A stretch of DNA of 23,458 nt from Pelotomaculum sp. (GTDB taxonomy: Bacteria > Bacillota > Desulfotomaculia > Desulfotomaculales > Pelotomaculaceae): contig DNIT01000177.1 in the NCBI GenBank assembly GCA_003489345.1, forward strand, positions 3,611 through 27,068, given 5' to 3'. The position numbers were made by a program, and so were the translations under genes. Positions 1-7,799 of this stretch are shown one piece after another. The first letter of the stretch is position 1. Each line of letters begins with the position of its first letter. The notes beneath the pieces were generated by a model that saw only the letters and a list, made by a program, of their open reading frames with translations, did no database searches and was not told where the DNA came from.

Positions 1-52
1 GGTTGCCGGGCTTCATCGGGCCAGTCCCTCCACCTCTCTGGATAAGGAGTCC
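1..52 (-). promoter_or_regulatory. SAM-I (S-box) riboswitch, 5' half, cut by window edge
   Basis: On the minus strand the sequence contains the S-box landmarks in order: CTTATC, AGAGAGGTGGAGGGA, then GGCCC-GATGAAGCCC-GGCAACC at the window edge. These match the conserved 5' strand of P1, P2 and the kink-turn/P3 entry of the SAM-I aptamer. The rest of the aptamer, its terminator and the controlled gene lie beyond position 1. Known S-boxes turn off methionine or cysteine synthesis or transport genes when SAM is plentiful, so the next gene is probably one of these (inference). Confidence 0.93.
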
Positions 53-118
53 ATAATATTAAATTATTGATTCAATTCCTACTAATTATATTTTATTAGT
101 GTTGTTTAATTGAGATTT

Positions 119-147
119 ATTGTATTGCTTTTATTATGGTTTGTCAA
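119..147 (-). promoter_or_regulatory. Sigma-A-type promoter of the S-box transcript
   Basis: On the minus strand a perfect TTGACA (142-147) is followed after exactly 17 bases by TACAAT (119-124). The start of transcription would fall near 112, about 60 bases before the aptamer. It lies in the AT-rich gap between the thrC-like stop codon and the riboswitch, so the S-box gene has its own promoter and does not depend on read-through from thrC. No clear terminator for the thrC-like gene is visible in this gap. Confidence 0.75.
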
Positions 148-183
148 TAACCTTTTATTATTTTTGTGTCACGATTGTTTTTA

Positions 184-1386
184 TTATAGCTCCGACTCCG
201 GCTCAAGTGTCGGCACATCTAACGTAACCGTATCCGGATATTTAACTCCACAGCCGGTATTAAGAAGTACTATCCGTTCCTCTGGGGAAACCCAACCCTG
301 TTCTTTCAGTTTTAACACCGCTGCCAGCAGCGCTGCTCCCTCAGGGCAAATAAAAGCGCCCTCAGAAGCCGCTATTTGCGCCTGCGATTTTAGAATGTCC
401 GCATCTTCGACCGCGATGGCACACCCATTAGTTTTGTATACTGCTTCTAATACCAGAAAGTCACCAAACGCTTTGGGGACTAGAATACCAAAGGCTACGG
501 TTTTTCCGTCCGTCCAAAATTCCGAATCAACTCTTCCTTCCTGCCAAGCTCGAACGATTGGCGCACAGCCAGCTGACTGTACAGCAACAAGTCGAGGCAA
601 TTTTTCCCCTATCCATCCCATTTCGCGTAATTCGAGCAGGGCTTTATAGATGCCGATTATGCCTACACCACCACCAGTAGGATAGAGAATAACATCCGGA
701 ACTTTCCAGTCAAATTGCTCAGTTATTTCTAGACCCATGGTCTTTTTACCTTCAATTCTGTAAGGTTCCTTAAGGGTGGATGCATCATACCAACCATATT
801 TGGCTACACCCCTTCCTACAATCTTACCTGCATCGCTAATCAGGCCATTAACCAACCGCAAGTTTGCCCCACTCACCGCACATTCGATTTTTGTAATAAA
901 TGGCGCTCCCTTTGGCATTACAATATTGGCCTTGATACCCGCCTTGGCAGCATAAAGTGCCCAGGCGCTGCCGGCATTACCGTTGGTCGGCATGCCAAAC
1001 TCCTTGACGCCGAGTTCCTTTGCTTTGGAGACTCCTACCGCGGCGCCACGCGCCTTAAAAGTACCTGTTGGAATAACACCTTCATCTTTTAAATAAAGGT
1101 TCCGTAGGCCGGTTTCTGTTCCAAGCCGTTCAAGCCTCAGTAGCGGCGTCATTCCTTCACCGAGACTGACTATATTCTCTTCTCCACAAACAGGCAGGAT
1201 TTCCCGATAACGCCAGAGTGTTTTCCCCCTTGTCGACAATTCATTTCTTGACCACTGTACCCTAGCCTTACGCAAGTCATATCTCACAAGCAGCGGTGCT
1301 CCACATACGCACAATTGGTTGATTTGGTCAGAATCATAGACGGAATTACACTTCGGACATTCTAAATGGCTTATAAAACTTTTCAT
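184..1386 (-). CDS. thrC: Threonine synthase-like PLP-dependent enzyme
   Basis: A 400-residue fold-type II PLP enzyme. The N terminus has a zinc-ribbon-like pair of cysteine clusters (C10, C13, C26, C28). It is followed by the threonine-synthase signature KDEG..PTGTFKARG with the PLP lysine at K111, then PTNGNAGSAW and the PTGGGVG phosphate-binding loop. The start at 1386 is chosen because GGGAGGTG sits correctly upstream; the frame is open for 31 more codons without a better site. The family turns O-phosphohomoserine into threonine, but close relatives use phosphoserine or other phospho-amino acids, for example archaeal cysteate synthase, which adds sulfite. The gene lies 137 bases after a sulfonate-type binding protein and just before an S-box, so a role in sulfur amino acid or sulfonate chemistry is possible. 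Fold is certain; the substrate is not. Confidence 0.85.
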   Translation of the reverse strand: MKSFISHLECPKCNSVYDSDQINQLCVCGAPLLVRYDLRKARVQWSRNELSTRGKTLWRYREILPVCGEENIVSLGEGMTPLLRLERLGTETGLRNLYLKDEGVIPTGTFKARGAAVGVSKAKELGVKEFGMPTNGNAGSAWALYAAKAGIKANIVMPKGAPFITKIECAVSGANLRLVNGLISDAGKIVGRGVAKYGWYDASTLKEPYRIEGKKTMGLEITEQFDWKVPDVILYPTGGGVGIIGIYKALLELREMGWIGEKLPRLVAVQSAGCAPIVRAWQEGRVDSEFWTDGKTVAFGILVPKAFGDFLVLEAVYKTNGCAIAVEDADILKSQAQIAASEGAFICPEGAALLAAVLKLKEQGWVSPEERIVLLNTGCGVKYPDTVTLDVPTLEPESEL

Positions 1387-1523
1387 TAAAACGACACCTC
1401 CCCTCACCACCGGTTTAGTGGCAAAGTGAGTTCCTTTATCACTTTTGACTGCACTTGTACGCCGTAGCAAATAAGTCAATGTCTGCTTAAAAGTCCCTCT
1501 TCCACTCTGGGGTATCAGGTTAA

Positions 1524-2519
1524 TTACTTAATCCCTATATTGTTAAGATATTTTTTGTCAATTAGTTGGTTGATGTCAAAATCCTTTTTGAGGACATTAG
1601 TATCTTTCAGATAATCCTTGGCCTGCGATAGCGTCTCGATATCATCATCTGTAATCTGAAGACCCCAATCAATGGTCTTAATTGATTTAACAACAGCCTC
1701 TACCGGTATCTTACTTTCGTTTGCAATGATAGCCGTTGCTTCATCAGGATGATCCCTCAGGTAATCTGCAGCTTTTTGATGAACTTTCAAAAATCGCTCG
1801 ATTAACCCGGGATCTTTCTGGCCAAACTCATTTCTTGCCAAATAAACACCAACTGTCTTTATAACATTTTCAGAGTTCGCCAGCACCTTGCCGGCTTTGG
1901 CAAGTTCAATAGTTGCTACGAATGGTTGCCACGTGGCAACAGCATCAACATTTTCGGACGTAAGCGCGGTCTTCTGGTCAGATGTAGGCAAGTTCACGAC
2001 ATTAACGTCACTGTTATTAAGCCCGTTTTGCTGTAATAGCAGCATGAGAAATAAATGTGCGCCAGATCCCACCTGAACAGCAATTTTTTTACCCTTCAAA
2101 TCTTTCACGGAACTGATAGAAGAATCCGGACGAATGAGCAAGCCGTAATAAAGATCATCAGAATACGCGCGGCCGACAGCCTTCACATCAATACCGTTAG
2201 CCCGGGCAGAAATGGCGGGCAACGGACCCAAATTGGCGATATCAAGTCGGTCTCCGGATAACGCCTCAACCATAGGAGGCCCTGCCAAAAACAAGGAATA
2301 ATTGACCTCAGTTCCATCCTTACCAAATTCCTCTTCAAAAAATCCTTTCGCTTTAGCCAAAATAGTAAGTGAACTTGAAGCTTGATACCCGATACGAATA
2401 GCTTTCTTCTCCTTTGCCTCATTTGCCGTACTTTTTTCGGCCTTGTTCTGGCCGCAACCAGCCGTAAAGCCAAGCACCAGAATCAATGTTAGAACCAATG
2501 CAAATACTTTCTTCTTCAT
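1524..2519 (-). CDS. SsuA/TauA/NrtA-type ABC substrate-binding lipoprotein
   Basis: A 331-residue secreted binding protein. A lipoprotein signal peptide (MKKK, hydrophobic stretch, T-A-G-C lipobox with Cys22) precedes an NMT1/SsuA-like periplasmic fold: RIGYQ near residue 40, a GPLPAISARANG segment equivalent to the ligand-pocket loop, and DLKGKKIAVQVGSGAH. The start at 2519 is preferred because AGGA lies 12 bases upstream and the signal peptide begins there; upstream Met codons overlap the ribosome site. It would capture an aliphatic sulfonate or related anion and deliver it to the SsuC/SsuB-type pair at 6997-8582. The two halves of the transporter are separated by a hydrolase, a radical SAM gene and an IS110 remnant, which suggests that an operon was interrupted. 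The exact ligand cannot be read from the sequence. Confidence 0.85.
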   Translation of the reverse strand: MKKKVFALVLTLILVLGFTAGCGQNKAEKSTANEAKEKKAIRIGYQASSSLTILAKAKGFFEEEFGKDGTEVNYSLFLAGPPMVEALSGDRLDIANLGPLPAISARANGIDVKAVGRAYSDDLYYGLLIRPDSSISSVKDLKGKKIAVQVGSGAHLFLMLLLQQNGLNNSDVNVVNLPTSDQKTALTSENVDAVATWQPFVATIELAKAGKVLANSENVIKTVGVYLARNEFGQKDPGLIERFLKVHQKAADYLRDHPDEATAIIANESKIPVEAVVKSIKTIDWGLQITDDDIETLSQAKDYLKDTNVLKKDFDINQLIDKKYLNNIGIK

Positions 2520-2587
2520 AATTATAATCATTCCTTTCGCTACGCTCAGGCACAAAACGTTATAAAAAATGTTGTCTGGGCTTTATC

Positions 2588-2754
2588 CTGTAATTGGTCG
2601 TGCAATTATACTACAGAGCACGGGGAGGTGAGTGCGTCACCCTACTCTTTTTGGGGAGACCGCATAATTATATGTGTCGCTCTGCCTGTCAAGCACAAAT
2701 AAGTGTGCATAGACCACGTAGATTTATCTTTGTATAAACAACTCCTTTGTTTAT
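2588..2754 (+). ncRNA. Candidate IS110 bridge RNA region (hairpin-rich left end)
   Basis: Between the lipoprotein gene and the transposase start three hairpins stand in a row. CTGTA-ATTG...CAAT...TACAG occupies 2588-2616, GGTGA-GTGCG-TCACC occupies 2627-2641, and the 8-bp stem ATAAACAA-CTCCT-TTGTTTAT occupies 2734-2754. In IS110 elements the non-coding end upstream of the recombinase encodes a structured bridge RNA that guides target and donor choice. Position, size (about 170 bases) and strand fit, but loop complementarity to target or donor could not be tested and the left boundary of the element is not defined. Treat it as an inference. Confidence 0.35.
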
Positions 2755-2812
2755 GAAGGGCGAGCAGTCAATGTTTGTGCGACCACCATACCATCTGAGA
2801 GAGGGAGTGTTT

Positions 2813-3121
2813 ATGCTCAAAATTGTCTACCCTATCTGTTGCGGCATCGACGTTCACAAAACCTTCGTCGTTGCTACCATCGCATCCACCGATCGCAAAA
2901 ACATCACAACCTACCAAACCAAACGCTTTTCCACCTTTACCCGAGATTTGAGGGCCTTAGCACTGTGGCTCTCAAATAATCAGTGTGTGTATGTCTGCAT
3001 GGAGTCTACTGGCAAGTACTGGATCCCTGTCCACAAAATCCTGGAACCTTCCTGCCGGATCACCCTGGCACATCCGAAGTATGTCAAGGCGATCCGTGGC
3101 AAGAAGACTGACAAAAATCTA
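2813..3121 (+). pseudogene. IS110-family transposase, N-terminal fragment
   Basis: Start at 2813 is supported by GAGGGAG upstream. The translated piece has the IS110 DEDD RuvC-like signatures: GIDVHK (first Asp), CMESTGKYW (Glu) and HPKYVKAIRGKKTDKN (third Asp), about 100 residues in all. Full-length members are 300-450 residues and continue with the last catalytic Asp and a C-terminal Tnp20 domain with the active serine; both are missing. After the KTDKN motif the frame runs antisense into the hydrolase gene and stops at 3205 without further homology. It cannot be an active recombinase. Confidence 0.85.
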
Positions 3122-3124
3122 TTT

Positions 3125-5404
3125 TCAGATTTCAACTCCTCGTATAATTTGTTGGGCCACACCCTCAACCCCTCGCGTTCTTGGCTGGGTATTATTAAAA
3201 TATAAAGGACTGCTCCAAGCCATCTCCCCATCCTCTTGTACTATTCGTACCCAGTAGGCGTTCCGGCCGGGTAAAGGTTCGTTATCCTTCCAGGATAATT
3301 CTATCGCATATGGTCCTGAAACTTTTGGCTGTAACCGCATCATATAATATTGTCCTACTCCCCCGCACTCCTTACGAAGTGGACCATTCCATATCTCTGC
3401 CAAGGTAGCCCTACTTTTTCCTTGATCGCTCTCAAAATTGATAATCGTCTGAGGAGAACCCTTGATATTTAAGATCAGACCGTCATGGTCTCCTGATGTA
3501 GTTGATACCCATGACACATGATTTTCATCTTGCTCAACAATCCCCTGCTTTGGATGATCGAAAGCGAATACTCTCGTTTCCCCAATAATTCCTCCCTCTA
3601 CTGATATACTACCATTCCAGTCGGTTTCTCTTCCCCTGCTTTTAATTCGGGCTCCACCCCATTCAATCCGTATCAATCCAAGATCGAAATCATCTTTTCG
3701 AAAAATCGGATGAGAATAGACAACCTCCTGGTTCCGTAGAATTTCCACCTGCTCGATTGGTTTGGTTCCTGTTACATTGACTTGAATAATTGGTATGACA
3801 GTATCATCCCATTCGTCTCCCATTAGTTTTCCATCTGCTGTGCCAACATATAGGCCAATACGCTCGCCTGTTGTCGCATATGTATGTCTGGCCCTTAATG
3901 CTGCAAAAATCCCCTGACGGGTGAGATCTTCGGCATAAATTCCTGCTAACCCCCCTCGTGTTCCAAACGACTTTAGCGTCGGATAAGATGCCCCCGGGCG
4001 CCCTGTATGATCGTCACTGGCCCCTATAACACCGACTGTGTAGCCATTTTCTAAAGCTTCCCGCAATAACCATTCAAACCGTCCGTGAGCCGAACATATT
4101 TCCAGAACAGGCTCTAACTCAGAATTATAATACCTGCTTATATCACACCTCCTCCCGCCTACGTGCGGGATAATTAAAACATCTTTTCTCTCTTTAAAAG
4201 TCTTATATAATTCATCCAGTGGATAGCGATCCATTGGTTCATCGCATTTAGTCGGAATGTGCCAATGACTCGACCGGTGAAGTGGACCGTCTTCTCCAAG
4301 AAAATGAACATTTCGATCTCCACCTGCGGGAGTATTGCCCGACCATTCATAGCCTAAGAAAGGAATAAACCGTCCCGGAACATGAAATTTACGTAAAGCT
4401 TGTTTGGCTTCTTCCCATCCCTCATTGTGAAACTGAAAATCGTTCGGTTGATGTCCAATAAAATCCAGGCCGCCACAATCACGTGCAAAACAAAATGCTT
4501 CTTCGACACTACCAGCCCCTAGAGCATTACTGTATTGGGCATGCATATCGCCCCAGAAAAGCTGCAATAGTGATGGCTCTGCGCGGATCACGATTACGTT
4601 GGATACGGTATGATTATGCGGTAAACCTTCCCCTTCTATTTTAAACCGGTAAAGCCCCGGTTGCGTAAATCTATATTCTTCCAGACGGCAAGTCCCCCGA
4701 TCTGCCGCAGTAAAACAATGAGATCTGGGGCCTTGACATTGATCGTGAGGACATTCATAAACAGTATCATGCTCAACCCGTTCCACAGAAATTGTCATCT
4801 TTCCCTGGTAACTGTCTACCGGGTTTCCGTGTATATCCTCACACTTGGCAATAAGATAGCAAAGTTGCCCAACCATACCTATGGATGGTGACAAACCTAC
4901 CAAACGATATGGCTCTGCTGCTATAATTGGGATCACTGTGTTGTGCTCCAGACCTATCCAGGTACCTGTTTCAAAACATTCTACTTCGATTAACCAATGA
5001 AAGTCAGATTCAACAAAACTTTGAGCTAGATAACCTTTACTCCCTTTTGACGTATCCCCTAATGTGATATAAATCTGATCGCCTTCAGACAGTGAATCGT
5101 CTTTAATTTCAAATTCAATGCATTTAAACCAAGGCCTCCACCCGCCCTTGGGAAGAAAACTTATCAAAACACTTGCAGCCGGATTTGAAGTAAACGCGGT
5201 CACATAGTTATCAGCAGAAGGATCCGTATTTTGAGGAACTCCCGCATCTGAACACCAACGAAAGAGGAAGCGGATCCGGCCTCCATTATCCATACAATAA
5301 CGCCCAACCGTATAAGTAGTAGTCCATGTAGTATAACTCCCGGCCATTACCGGGTGAGTTGGAGATATCTCCGCTTTCCCATACCAAACTGATTTATCTC
5401 TCAT
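3125..5404 (-). CDS. CehA/McbA-family (DUF3604) PHP-like metallohydrolase
   Basis: A 759-residue protein. An N-terminal beta-rich half (1-280) precedes a PHP-superfamily metal-binding domain: WGDMHAQ (D286, H288), IGHQPND (H318), LGYEWSG (E353), RNVHF (H367), IIPHVGG (H414), EICSAHG and GASDDHTGRPG (D464, D465, H466). A beta-rich C-terminal part follows. CehA and McbA relatives hydrolyse carbamate or ester bonds, and DUF3604 proteins are otherwise uncharacterised. ATG at 5404 has AAGGGA 10 bases upstream and follows the radical SAM gene by 59 bases on the same strand. No signal peptide is seen, so it should act in the cytoplasm, perhaps on the imported substrate (inference). The last residues abut the IS110 break, so the natural C terminus may be slightly altered. 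Confidence 0.85.
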   Translation of the reverse strand: MRDKSVWYGKAEISPTHPVMAGSYTTWTTTYTVGRYCMDNGGRIRFLFRWCSDAGVPQNTDPSADNYVTAFTSNPAASVLISFLPKGGWRPWFKCIEFEIKDDSLSEGDQIYITLGDTSKGSKGYLAQSFVESDFHWLIEVECFETGTWIGLEHNTVIPIIAAEPYRLVGLSPSIGMVGQLCYLIAKCEDIHGNPVDSYQGKMTISVERVEHDTVYECPHDQCQGPRSHCFTAADRGTCRLEEYRFTQPGLYRFKIEGEGLPHNHTVSNVIVIRAEPSLLQLFWGDMHAQYSNALGAGSVEEAFCFARDCGGLDFIGHQPNDFQFHNEGWEEAKQALRKFHVPGRFIPFLGYEWSGNTPAGGDRNVHFLGEDGPLHRSSHWHIPTKCDEPMDRYPLDELYKTFKERKDVLIIPHVGGRRCDISRYYNSELEPVLEICSAHGRFEWLLREALENGYTVGVIGASDDHTGRPGASYPTLKSFGTRGGLAGIYAEDLTRQGIFAALRARHTYATTGERIGLYVGTADGKLMGDEWDDTVIPIIQVNVTGTKPIEQVEILRNQEVVYSHPIFRKDDFDLGLIRIEWGGARIKSRGRETDWNGSISVEGGIIGETRVFAFDHPKQGIVEQDENHVSWVSTTSGDHDGLILNIKGSPQTIINFESDQGKSRATLAEIWNGPLRKECGGVGQYYMMRLQPKVSGPYAIELSWKDNEPLPGRNAYWVRIVQEDGEMAWSSPLYFNNTQPRTRGVEGVAQQIIRGVEI

Positions 5405-5463
5405 CTGGAATTATTCCCTTCTCTGGACTATGCTAAAAATATCCCCATCTTATATAACGCTTT

Positions 5464-6717
5464 TTATAACAGCCTCGCCAGGTCTGAATCGGGATGATTG
5501 CCACAACGACGATAATCGTCATGGTCAATCGGCAAGTTATACTTTTTCCGCAGTTCATGCAATCCGGTCGCCAACCGGATGTAATACTCCAGCGAGGCGT
5601 TTTTCTGTCCCCGTAGATACGAGCCGGGCCGGGGCACCCAGACTGCAAAAACGGTGCTTACGCCATGACTCGCCAAATCTTCGGCCTCATCCAAAACGGC
5701 CTTCAATGCCTCATCTTCATCGGTAAAACCATATGGTTTGGCCAATTCGACACCGGCTACAATGCACGTATTCACATAACCGCTGCCAAAAATATTAACT
5801 GCGCGAAACATCCGCCGTTTCCATTCCTGATACCCGACCCATCTGGCCTTACCGGGGCAGATCCATTCAAATAATCGCTCATTCAATACTTCAATATCCG
5901 GGGTATAACTCAAAATCCCGGTTTCCTGATAAATCCGTTCCAACTGTTTTTCGGTAAACGCAGTGGCAATTAATTGACTGGGAAACTTGGGCGTATTAAA
6001 GTTCTCCCCTACTGCCTTGAGAATCTCGATATAGTAATCAACTTCAGTATCAAAAGGCGCCGCGCCATGGAAGTCCGAACCGGAAGTCAGACAAACAGCG
6101 GTAAACCGCCCCGGCTCTTTTAAAGCCGCTTGCACGGTTTCAGCTACATCACGCGGTTTCAATTTCGGCGGAAGATTAAGCTCTGCCTTCTGTTGCCTAA
6201 GGTTATTCACAATATCACAGAAAAGGCACCCCTGATTATCGTTCCAGAAATGGCAGTAGCGGCTGGGCATAATATAAAGCCGCTGCGGCCGGGCGCTGAC
6301 CACATTACTCATGGGAATACCGGTGCTGGTGGTCAAATTATAATAATCAGGCTTCGTCCAATATTCAATCTCCTCAAGCTCCACGTCATCATCCAATAAC
6401 ACCAGTCGTCCGTCGCACAGATCAACAATGTAAGGGTTTTGCTCCAGCGGCGTCGGACTGGTAAGGACCGAAGTTCCGTCGCGTAGAATAAAGGCTTCGG
6501 GCCTATGGGTCAGGATACCGTCGCGGGTTCCGAAGATATGGGTCCCGGCCAACTGATGGATGGCAGGGTCTGCCACACTCAAAGCACGGTCGGTATAATG
6601 AACACCCCGGCGTTGAATATCGGTCTTTAGCATGATCAGGCGGGGAAATTGCGGGTATTTGGCAGCAACTTCATCCAAACTCAGTTCGGAAGGTTGTTGT
6701 TTTAAAGCAAGCGGCAT
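5464..6717 (-). CDS. Radical SAM protein with unusual CX8CX2C motif
   Basis: A 417-residue protein. The likely [4Fe-4S] motif is C155-X8-C164-X2-C167 (CHFWNDNQGCLFC), preceded by a strand of the form RLYIMPSRYC as in radical SAM barrels. It is followed by a CLTSGSDFHG stretch resembling the SAM-binding GGE region and by an IEVLNERLFEWICPGKA segment. The usual motif is CX3CX2C, so this spacing is atypical and the protein belongs to an uncharacterised group. ATG at 6717 has AAGGA 10 bases upstream. It lies in a transporter-hydrolase operon, which suggests a catabolic or cofactor-type reaction on the imported compound. I cannot name the reaction. Confidence 0.75.
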   Translation of the reverse strand: MPLALKQQPSELSLDEVAAKYPQFPRLIMLKTDIQRRGVHYTDRALSVADPAIHQLAGTHIFGTRDGILTHRPEAFILRDGTSVLTSPTPLEQNPYIVDLCDGRLVLLDDDVELEEIEYWTKPDYYNLTTSTGIPMSNVVSARPQRLYIMPSRYCHFWNDNQGCLFCDIVNNLRQQKAELNLPPKLKPRDVAETVQAALKEPGRFTAVCLTSGSDFHGAAPFDTEVDYYIEILKAVGENFNTPKFPSQLIATAFTEKQLERIYQETGILSYTPDIEVLNERLFEWICPGKARWVGYQEWKRRMFRAVNIFGSGYVNTCIVAGVELAKPYGFTDEDEALKAVLDEAEDLASHGVSTVFAVWVPRPGSYLRGQKNASLEYYIRLATGLHELRKKYNLPIDHDDYRRCGNHPDSDLARLL

Positions 6718-6765
6718 CTGTCTATCATCCTTTTTCTTTAGTATTTTGCCAATCGATCAAGGTGT

Positions 6766-6970
6766 TTAAAGTATTAAATCGGCATCGCCAGTTTTTTCCC
6801 AGATCTGCTCATAGTACTTCCGGAACGAGGGCGTGCTAACTATGGCTTTCACAGGTTTGCCTTTGATCTGGTAACTCCCGCTATTTGCCCCCCACCACCG
6901 CCACTGTGCTTGGAACCATATCTGCTTTGCCCAATATCGCGACAAGTTCTTTATTGATTGTGACAACCAT
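6766..6970 (-). pseudogene. Small conserved-looking protein, frameshifted at a G6 run
   Basis: ATG at 6970 with GAGG upstream opens a frame that reads MVVTINKELVAILGKADM and onward, then meets a stop at codon 30 just after a run of six G (plus-strand C at 6888-6893). Removing one G joins it to the second frame, which continues with GSYQIKGKPVKAIVSTPSF and ends at 6766, giving a coherent 67-residue soluble protein. It lies 26 bases after the ATPase gene and 48 before the radical SAM gene, so it belongs to that operon. I do not recognise the family. A sequencing error in the homopolymer, a true null, or slippage expression are all possible. Confidence 0.6.
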
Positions 6971-6996
6971 TTTCTGCCTCTAAATAATTGTTACTG

Positions 6997-7788
6997 TCAG
7001 ATACTATAAGCAAAAGGAACTTCAACTTCCGCAAAGAATTTAGTATGAATTTCCTTGCGAAGTTTTATGAAATCATAGCTGTTACGATCTCGCGGCCTAG
7101 GCAGCTCCACCGGGATGATCGTTTTTGTAGTCGCCGGCCGCTGCGACATTACGATCACCCGGTCCCCGAGAAAAATAGCTTCGTCGATATCATGCGTAAC
7201 TAATAAGATGGTCGTCTTTTCCGTTTCCCAGATCCGCAGGATCTCCTGTTGCATATTGATGCGGGTCATTGCATCCAATGCGCCAAATGGTTCATCAAGA
7301 AGCAATACCTGCGGACGATTCACCAATGCCCTGGCAATACTGACACGCTGCTGCATGCCTCCGGACAATTGGTGCGGATAGGCTTTCGCAAAACTTTCCA
7401 ATCCAACCAGTTCCAAATGTTCCTGTACGATATATTTTTTTTCCTCAGGACTTTGTTGCTGCCCGAGGCCAAAAAATATATTTTCCTCGACGGTCAACCA
7501 CGGATAAAGACGTGCTTCCTGAAAAACCATGCCCCGGTTTACTCCAGGACCTTTTATAAGATTACCCCCGAGGCTTATTCCTCCGTCGAATTCCCCGTCC
7601 AGCCCGACCACCAGCCGCAGCAGAGTACTTTTCCCACAACCACTGGGACCTATTATACTGATGAATTCACCTGGTTTCACCGCAAAATTAACATCCTTCA
7701 GCACTTCAACTGTACTGTTTTTAATGCGAAATGTTTTATTCAAATTTTCAATTACAAGAGTTTGTGATTTTGCTGCAGTTACACTCAT
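6997..7788 (-). CDS. SsuB/TauB-type ABC transporter ATPase
   Basis: A 263-residue ATPase with Walker A GPSGCGKST (residues 47-55), Q-loop (VFQEARLYPWLTV), signature LSGGMQQR, Walker B LLLDEPFGALD and switch THDIDEA. These features, including the VFQEARLYPW stretch, are typical of the nitrate/sulfonate/taurine importer group. The start at 7788 has AGGAG placed right after the permease stop codon; an in-frame ATG at 7803 overlaps that stop (ATGA) but would bury the ribosome site. It powers the permease encoded just upstream, with the SsuA-like lipoprotein at 1524 as likely partner. The substrate class is well supported; the exact substrate is not. Confidence 0.92.
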   Translation of the reverse strand: MSVTAAKSQTLVIENLNKTFRIKNSTVEVLKDVNFAVKPGEFISIIGPSGCGKSTLLRLVVGLDGEFDGGISLGGNLIKGPGVNRGMVFQEARLYPWLTVEENIFFGLGQQQSPEEKKYIVQEHLELVGLESFAKAYPHQLSGGMQQRVSIARALVNRPQVLLLDEPFGALDAMTRINMQQEILRIWETEKTTILLVTHDIDEAIFLGDRVIVMSQRPATTKTIIPVELPRPRDRNSYDFIKLRKEIHTKFFAEVEVPFAYSI

Positions 7789-7799
7789 TTTCTCACTCC

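Larger units (their letters stand above)
2588..3121 (+). mobile_element. IS110-family element, 3'-truncated remnant
   Basis: The remnant consists of a hairpin-rich left end and the first quarter of an IS110 recombinase gene; everything after about 3121 is missing. IS110 elements have no clear terminal inverted repeats, so the left limit is set only by the first hairpin and may be wrong. The right break lies within a few bases of the convergent hydrolase stop codon at 3125-3127, so the deletion or insertion event involved that gene's 3' end. The element sits between the binding protein and the remaining transporter operon. Confidence 0.7.

Noticed and set aside
110..649. 179-codon plus-strand frame opposite the thrC-like gene
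   Set aside because: Lies almost wholly antisense to a clear PLP enzyme; no ribosome site or domain.
1387..1523. Possible T-box or leader upstream of the thrC-like gene
   Set aside because: A short CCAC/GTGG hairpin exists, but the conserved T-box sequence and a terminator are missing.
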